Origin: QHWK01 sp035315685
Lineage (GTDB): Bacteria; Acidobacteriota; Vicinamibacteria; Vicinamibacterales; CAVVIG01
DNA: 6,146 bases
NCBI GenBank assembly: GCA_035315685.1
Contig: DATFXR010000868.1
Location: 1 to 6,146, forward strand
Direction: 5' to 3'
A model generated the notes under the pieces. That model saw only the letters and a program-made list of their open reading frames with translations, was not told the DNA's origin and searched no databases. Of the stretch, positions 1 to 3,738 are shown in pieces. Each line of letters begins with the position of its first letter. Position 1 is the first letter of the stretch. Position numbers and translations under genes: made by a program.

Positions 1-208
1 TGAGATAGCGGGCAATCCGCTGATCGTGGATGATCGGGTACTTCTTGCGAACCTCCGCCGCTGCTTCGCGACCGAGCTCGACGTCCTGTGTCGGCGTGTA
101 TTTGTTCTTCGGCAGCTTGACCACGGTCTGCGCGACGAGGCCGGCGACCGACACGGACACGGCCGTCGCGAGAGCCGCTGCGCGGGCAGACGGTATCGAA
201 AGCTCCAT
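1..208 (-). CDS. M48 family metalloprotease, N-terminal part (cut by window edge)
   Basis: Reading leftward from the ATG at 208-206 gives 69 codons that run off the window. Residues 1-26 look like an export signal: an alanine/valine-rich hydrophobic stretch ending near LVAQT. It continues with KLPKNKYTP, then DVELGREAAAEV and IIHDQRIARYL. The PKNKY...DVELGREAA block is what I recognise as the start of exported M48 zinc metalloproteases (BepA/YfgC-like) in Acidobacteria, which act in envelope protein quality control. The HEXXH zinc motif would lie outside the window, so catalysis cannot be confirmed. The Shine-Dalgarno is weak (GAG about 8 nt upstream). It lies on the same strand as the receptor gene, 201 bp beyond its stop, and probably has its own promoter at 248-276. 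The family call is from memory of conserved sequence, not a search. Confidence 0.72.
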   Translation of the reverse strand, partial: MELSIPSARAAALATAVSVSVAGLVAQTVVKLPKNKYTPTQDVELGREAAAEVRKKYPIIHDQRIARYL

Positions 209-247
209 CAGAATTCTCGTATGCGTCGTCCAGGCAGGGCTACGGGA

Positions 248-276
248 ATTGTAGCGCCATGACCATGGAACGGGAA
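248..276 (-). promoter_or_regulatory. Candidate sigma-70-type promoter of the M48 protease gene
   Basis: On the minus strand a TACAAT hexamer (248-253) matches the -10 consensus at five of six positions. A weak -35 candidate, TTCCCG (271-276), is 17 nt upstream; a better hexamer, TTGTTC (274-279), would need a 20-nt spacer. Transcription would start near 241, giving a leader of about 33 nt before the ATG at 208. A 5-bp inverted repeat (GCTAC at 239-243, GTAGC at 251-255) overlaps the -10 and could be an operator or chance. The -10 is persuasive and the -35 is not. Confidence 0.45.
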
Positions 277-321
277 CAAGGCGAGCAGATCCTCGACCAG
301 TTCAGCCGGCAGGCGGCGCAC
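259..321 (+). pseudogene. Possible remnant of a class I SAM-dependent methyltransferase start
   Basis: The plus strand from the ATG at 259 reads MTMEREQGEQILDQFSRQAA, then turns into unrelated cysteine- and serine-rich sequence and the half repeat at 357-393. The phrase QILDQFSRQA resembles the N-terminus of many UbiE-like methyltransferases (DQFTRQA, usually followed by a PF motif and then the SAM-binding glycine loop). Neither follows here, so if the match is real only about 20 codons survive. There is no convincing Shine-Dalgarno. The stretch overlaps the proposed M48 promoter on the other strand, which fits either a former divergent gene pair or a chance match. The open frame itself continues to 498, but the part beyond about 321 is noncoding and receptor-antisense sequence. 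Confidence 0.3.
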
Positions 322-356
322 TCCACCTGTCACCCTCCGGAGAAAATGACGGCTGC

Positions 357-393
357 GCTTTCTGCGCCCTCTGCGTGCTCTGCGGTTGCTTGC
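357..393. repeat. Palindromic repeat family, half copy (copy A)
   Basis: This has the right arm only of the element seen complete at 3644-3738 and 4893-5000: three CTGCG-containing units about 9 nt apart followed by GGTTGCTTGCC. The expected left arm (GGAAAGCAACCGC...) is absent to its left. It begins 17 nt past the receptor stop codon on the minus strand. A 7-bp inverted repeat (GCTGCGC at 352-358, GCGCAGC at 402-408) brackets it and might allow a weaker fold. The missing arm suggests deletion or decay, perhaps by the event that left the methyltransferase-like fragment at 259-321. Confidence 0.75.
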
Positions 394-409
394 CCGTCGC
401 GGCGCAGCG

Positions 410-3400
410 TCAAAACAGAAGCTTCACCGCCAGCTGCACGTTCAGCGGCTCACCGGCGCCGATGCCAGGCGCGTTGTTCGCGTTGCGGGTGTTGGTGATC
501 ACGCCGAAGCTGGTCGAGTTCGACAGGGTGTTGCCCGGATTCGCCCAGTTGATCGTGTTGAACAGGTTGAACACCTCGAGCCGCAGTTGCAGCGACGTGC
601 CGCCACTCAACCTGGTCGTTTTGAACACCGACACGTCGACGCTCTTGAACCCCGGACCGTAGAGCGCGTTGCGCGCGAGCGTGCCGTAGGTGCCAGCCGC
701 CGGGTTGGCGAAGGCCGCCGGGTTGAACCACTGCAGGGACAGCGGCGTCGTCGTCGGCTGGACGATGCCTGCGTAGGGATCGCCGACGAGATTCGGCCGA
801 TCGGAGCGGACGCCAGTGCCGCTCACATCGGTGCCGCTCGTAATCGTGAACGGCGTGCCGCTCTGGAACGTGGCGATCGTGTTCAGCTGCCAGCCGTCGC
901 CGAGCCGGCCGCTGCCGAACGCCGGCAGGGTGTAGGTGAGGCCGGCAGTGAACACGTGCCGGATGTCGAACGACGCGTTGCCCCAGTCGGCGTCGATGTC
1001 GAGCTGGTTCATCGGCAGCGTGTTGCGCGCTTCCGACCCGTTGTCCATCGCGTGCGACAGCGTGTAGTTCAGGCGGCCGGAGACGCCATGCCACGCGTTC
1101 TGAATCAGCGACAGCTGCAGCGAGTTGTATTCGGAGCGGCCGATCGACTCGAGCTCGTTGATCGACGCGAGATCCGGATAGCGCGCCGCGAACGGCCGCC
1201 GCGCCTGCGCCAGGCCGGCTGCGCTCGGCAGCGGCGCGTTGATGTCGCGCATCAGGGCCAGCCGGTGGCCGCGCGTGCCGACGTAGCCGATCTGCGCGAT
1301 CGTCGTCGGACCGAACGACTGTTCGACGTTCACGTTGAAATTCTCGACGTAGGGCAGCTCGAGATCCTGACTCACCGCGAACGCACCGTAGGGGGGCTGC
1401 GGGCTGGTCCCGAAGATCGGCACGTCCTTGACGACGGTCTGCCGCCGCTGCGTGATCGAGAAGACCGGCTGATCGCCGCCCGGGTTGTTGCCGACGCCGA
1501 GCGCGCCGCCGTTCGCGAACCCGGTGTTCGCGGTGAAGAAGGCGATGGCGAACATGTCGTAGAACAGGCCGTAGCCGCCGCGGACGACGGTCCGGCGGCT
1601 GTCGGTCGGCACCCACGTGACGCCGACACGTGGCGAGACCGCGTTCTTCTGAGCGGGATAGAGCGAGTCGGTCGACACCATTCCCTGATCGGGCAGGAAG
1701 TTGGTGAGCGTGCCGTCGCTCGCGCCGAGCACGCCGGGATACGTGTAGCGGGCGCCGAAATTGAACGTCAGCTTCGGCGTTGCAGCCCAGGCGTCCTGGA
1801 AGAACAGGTCGAACGAATTCTGGAAGTAATCGTGATGCGTGTTGCCACGCACGATGATACCGGTGGCGTAGCTGCCGGCCATGAAGTCGGCCAGCGCTTT
1901 CAGCGACGCGCTCGCCTGCGAAGTCGGCAGCGACGACCAGGGGCCGACCGTGCCGTCGTAGGTGAAAGTGCCGCGCTTGTTGCTGTCGTAGAAGATCAGC
2001 AGATCGGCGAAGCGCGCTTCCCCGCCGAACTTCATCTGATGGGCGCCGGTCGCGTACGAGAGGCTGTCGGTGAAGTGGATGGTCTTGTCCACGCGGCCGA
2101 GCGGCTGGGTGCCGCCCACCGCCGCGAAGCCGCTGATCGTCATGTTCGGCGGCCCGGCGAGCGCCGGATCGGTCACGCCCGTGTTGAAGCCGAGCGCGAT
2201 CGGATCCGCAGACGTGTCGGCGGAGTTGAACGTCTGCTTGAAGTAGTTGTAGCCGACCACCAGCTGGTTCACGAGGTGCGACGTGAACACGCTCGTCCCG
2301 ACCAGCGATACGTTGTGCATCCGGCTCGGCACTGCCTGGAAATACGCGAGGTACGGTGAGTTCGTCGTCGCCACCTGATCGCCGCCGCCGCCGAAGTACC
2401 GCGCCGACAGGCTGTGGATCGAGTTGAAGTTGTGGTCGACCTTCGCAATCCCGTTGGCACTGTCGTAGGAGTTCGGGTCGGTACCGACGAAATTCTGTGC
2501 GGTGGCGGTGCCGGTGCGGCTGTTCTGCGGCCACAACGACAGCATGTTCACCGACACCGGATTCACCGGCACGTTGAACTGAGCGAGCAGTGCGTTGCCC
2601 TGCTGCACCCACGCGTCCGACGGCGCTGTCGTCGGGATGGTATTGCCGGCGGTGAGCTTCTGCACTTCCAGGGTCGAGAAGAAGAACGTCTTGTTGTGAA
2701 CGATCGGTCCGCCGAGCGAGAAGCCGTACTGGTTGTTGCGGATCTCGCGCTTCGCCGATCCGGGCAGCGCGACCGGTGAGTTCGCCGACAGGTGCTCGTT
2801 CCGGTTGAAGTAGAACGTGCTGCCGTGGAAATCGTTGGTCCCCGACTTGATCACGAGGTTCACCGTCGATCCGGCATTGCGCCCCATCTCGGCCTGGCCG
2901 CCCGACTGCACCGAGAACTGGTCGATCGCCTCGATTGGCAGCAGCGTGCCGGCAATCCCCGAGACACCGCCCTGATTCACGGCGGCGACGTTCTGAAAGG
3001 CGTCGTTGTTGTCGGCGCCGTCGATCTGGAAGTTGTTGCCGCGCGTGCGAACGCCGTTCACGGAGTTGCCGGCGACGCCGGGCGCGAGCTGCAGCATGCG
3101 GGTGAAGTCGCGGCCGTTGAGCGGCAGATCCTGCACCTGCTTCGGCCTGACGACGTTGCTGAGCGCGGTGGAGACGGTGTCGAGGATGAGCGCGGAGGCG
3201 GTGACGTTGATGGTCTCGGCGACGGTCGAGAGGCCCATCTTGAGCTCCACCGCCGCGATCTGCGACACGCTCACTTCCACCTTCGTCCGCACGGTCTGGA
3301 ACCCCTGCAGCGCTGCCTCGATCGTGTAAGCGCCGAGCGGCAGGTCCGGCACCGAGAAATCGCCGGTGGTCGAGGTGATCGTCGTGCGCGACACGGCGGT

Positions 3401-3562
3401 CGCGTCGTTGGTCACCGTGACCGTGACGCCGGGCAGCACCGCACCGGTCGCGTCGGTGACGCGTCCGGAGATGCCCCCGCGAAAGGTCTGCGCGCTGGCG
3501 GCGGCAGCGCCGCCGACGAAGATTGCGAGAAGGAGTGCGGTGATGGGACGCGTCGCGGACAT
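410..3562 (-). CDS. Oar-like TonB-dependent outer-membrane receptor with carboxypeptidase-regulatory-like domain
   Basis: Complete gene of 1050 residues with stop TGA at 412-410. Residues 1-24 form a signal peptide with cleavage at ASA|Q. Residues about 26-110 are a carboxypeptidase-regulatory-like beta-sandwich (GRVTDATGAVLPGVTVTV at 33-50, then GDFSVPDLPLGAYT). The plug follows, with LPLNGRDFTRMLQLAPGV at 146-163, IDGADNND at 180-187 and EMGRNAGSTVNLVIKSGTND at about 225-244. The rest is a beta barrel with family landmarks RGGYGLFYD near 660 and EYNSLQLSL near 811, ending in a C-terminal phenylalanine (KLLF) suited to BAM insertion. Such Acidobacteria-type proteins are thought to bind and import large ligands, often glycans, using TonB energy; the ligand cannot be predicted. 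No TonB box was recognised. The start at 3562 is chosen for its AGGAGG site and signal peptide; an upstream in-frame ATG at 3685 would translate the repeat and hide the signal. Confidence 0.93.
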   Translation of the reverse strand: MSATRPITALLLAIFVGGAAAASAQTFRGGISGRVTDATGAVLPGVTVTVTNDATAVSRTTITSTTGDFSVPDLPLGAYTIEAALQGFQTVRTKVEVSVSQIAAVELKMGLSTVAETINVTASALILDTVSTALSNVVRPKQVQDLPLNGRDFTRMLQLAPGVAGNSVNGVRTRGNNFQIDGADNNDAFQNVAAVNQGGVSGIAGTLLPIEAIDQFSVQSGGQAEMGRNAGSTVNLVIKSGTNDFHGSTFYFNRNEHLSANSPVALPGSAKREIRNNQYGFSLGGPIVHNKTFFFSTLEVQKLTAGNTIPTTAPSDAWVQQGNALLAQFNVPVNPVSVNMLSLWPQNSRTGTATAQNFVGTDPNSYDSANGIAKVDHNFNSIHSLSARYFGGGGDQVATTNSPYLAYFQAVPSRMHNVSLVGTSVFTSHLVNQLVVGYNYFKQTFNSADTSADPIALGFNTGVTDPALAGPPNMTISGFAAVGGTQPLGRVDKTIHFTDSLSYATGAHQMKFGGEARFADLLIFYDSNKRGTFTYDGTVGPWSSLPTSQASASLKALADFMAGSYATGIIVRGNTHHDYFQNSFDLFFQDAWAATPKLTFNFGARYTYPGVLGASDGTLTNFLPDQGMVSTDSLYPAQKNAVSPRVGVTWVPTDSRRTVVRGGYGLFYDMFAIAFFTANTGFANGGALGVGNNPGGDQPVFSITQRRQTVVKDVPIFGTSPQPPYGAFAVSQDLELPYVENFNVNVEQSFGPTTIAQIGYVGTRGHRLALMRDINAPLPSAAGLAQARRPFAARYPDLASINELESIGRSEYNSLQLSLIQNAWHGVSGRLNYTLSHAMDNGSEARNTLPMNQLDIDADWGNASFDIRHVFTAGLTYTLPAFGSGRLGDGWQLNTIATFQSGTPFTITSGTDVSGTGVRSDRPNLVGDPYAGIVQPTTTPLSLQWFNPAAFANPAAGTYGTLARNALYGPGFKSVDVSVFKTTRLSGGTSLQLRLEVFNLFNTINWANPGNTLSNSTSFGVITNTRNANNAPGIGAGEPLNVQLAVKLLF

Positions 3563-3567
3563 CGGTG

Positions 3568-3573
3568 CCTCCT
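3568..3573 (-). promoter_or_regulatory. Strong Shine-Dalgarno of the receptor gene
   Basis: AGGAGG on the minus strand is separated by 5 nt from the ATG at 3562-3560. It decides the start in favour of MSATRP and against the in-frame ATG at 3685. Confidence 0.88.
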
Positions 3574-3576
3574 GGA

Positions 3577-3599
3577 CACCGTTCGCTTGCGGAACGGTG
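3577..3599 (-). promoter_or_regulatory. Leader hairpin just upstream of the receptor Shine-Dalgarno
   Basis: A perfect 8-bp inverted repeat (CACCGTTC / GAACGGTG) encloses a 7-nt loop, CGCAAGC, in the receptor mRNA leader. Its base is 3 nt from the AGGAGG site. It could be a translation-modulating or stabilising 5' stem-loop, or a DNA operator. A TATCCT hexamer on the minus strand (3606-3611) is a possible -10 with no recognisable -35; if used, transcripts would begin almost exactly at the stem. The inverted repeat is directly visible and its role is inference. Confidence 0.5.
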
Positions 3600-3624
3600 G
3601 CCGGAAGGATACACCGGTCCCGCC

Positions 3625-3647
3625 GGGGCTGGGGACTGGGGCTGGGG
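3625..3647 (+). other. Four-tract G-quadruplex motif
   Basis: Four GGGG runs on the plus strand (3625-3628, 3631-3634, 3638-3641, 3644-3647) are separated by CT, ACT and CT. This meets the usual short-loop quadruplex pattern. It abuts and partly overlaps the left end of palindromic copy B and lies 63-85 bp upstream of the receptor start, on that gene's template strand; the receptor mRNA leader would carry the C-rich complement. It may equally be a small array of a G-rich 6-7 nt repeat. Confidence 0.6.
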
Positions 3648-3738
3648 CTGGCGGAAAGCAACCGCTGAGAACGCAGAGCGCGCAAAACAAGTTTTTCTGC
3701 GTTCTCCGCGATCTCTGCGGTTGCTTTCCCCCAGCCCC
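3644..3738. repeat. Palindromic repeat family, full intergenic copy (copy B)
   Basis: Near-perfect inverted repeat with left arm 3644-3688, loop 3689-3690 and right arm 3691-3738. By eye about 39 of 45 left-arm positions pair. The core shared with copy C runs from GGAAAG (3653) to CTTTCC (3729) and is made of 9-nt units such as ACCGCAGAG and AACGCAGAA. Outside the core the pairing is extended by GGGGCTGG / CCAGCCCC. It begins at the stop codon of the membrane/synthase gene and fills most of the gap before the receptor gene. As RNA it would form a hairpin of more than 40 bp, able to protect or end the upstream transcript. It lacks a following U-run, so it is not a standard intrinsic terminator. 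Confidence 0.9.

Noticed and set aside
386..2359. A 657-codon open frame on the plus strand opposite the receptor gene
   Set aside because: Arginine- and valine-rich with no recognisable domain, and exactly antisense to a well-supported gene; scarcity of T/A at certain codon positions in GC-rich DNA keeps such frames open.
450..3614. A 1054-codon out-of-frame open frame on the same strand as the receptor
   Set aside because: It mirrors the receptor coding region, has extremely arginine-rich low-information sequence and no signal peptide or domain. Rare T at receptor third positions removes stops from this frame.
3563..3685. Upstream ATG at 3685 as the receptor start
   Set aside because: It would add 41 residues encoded mainly by repeat and G-tract sequence and bury the signal peptide; the ATG at 3562 has an ideal AGGAGG.
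3644..3738. Copy B as a classic Rho-independent terminator
   Set aside because: The stem is far longer than usual, and on the minus strand it is followed by C-rich sequence rather than a U-run.
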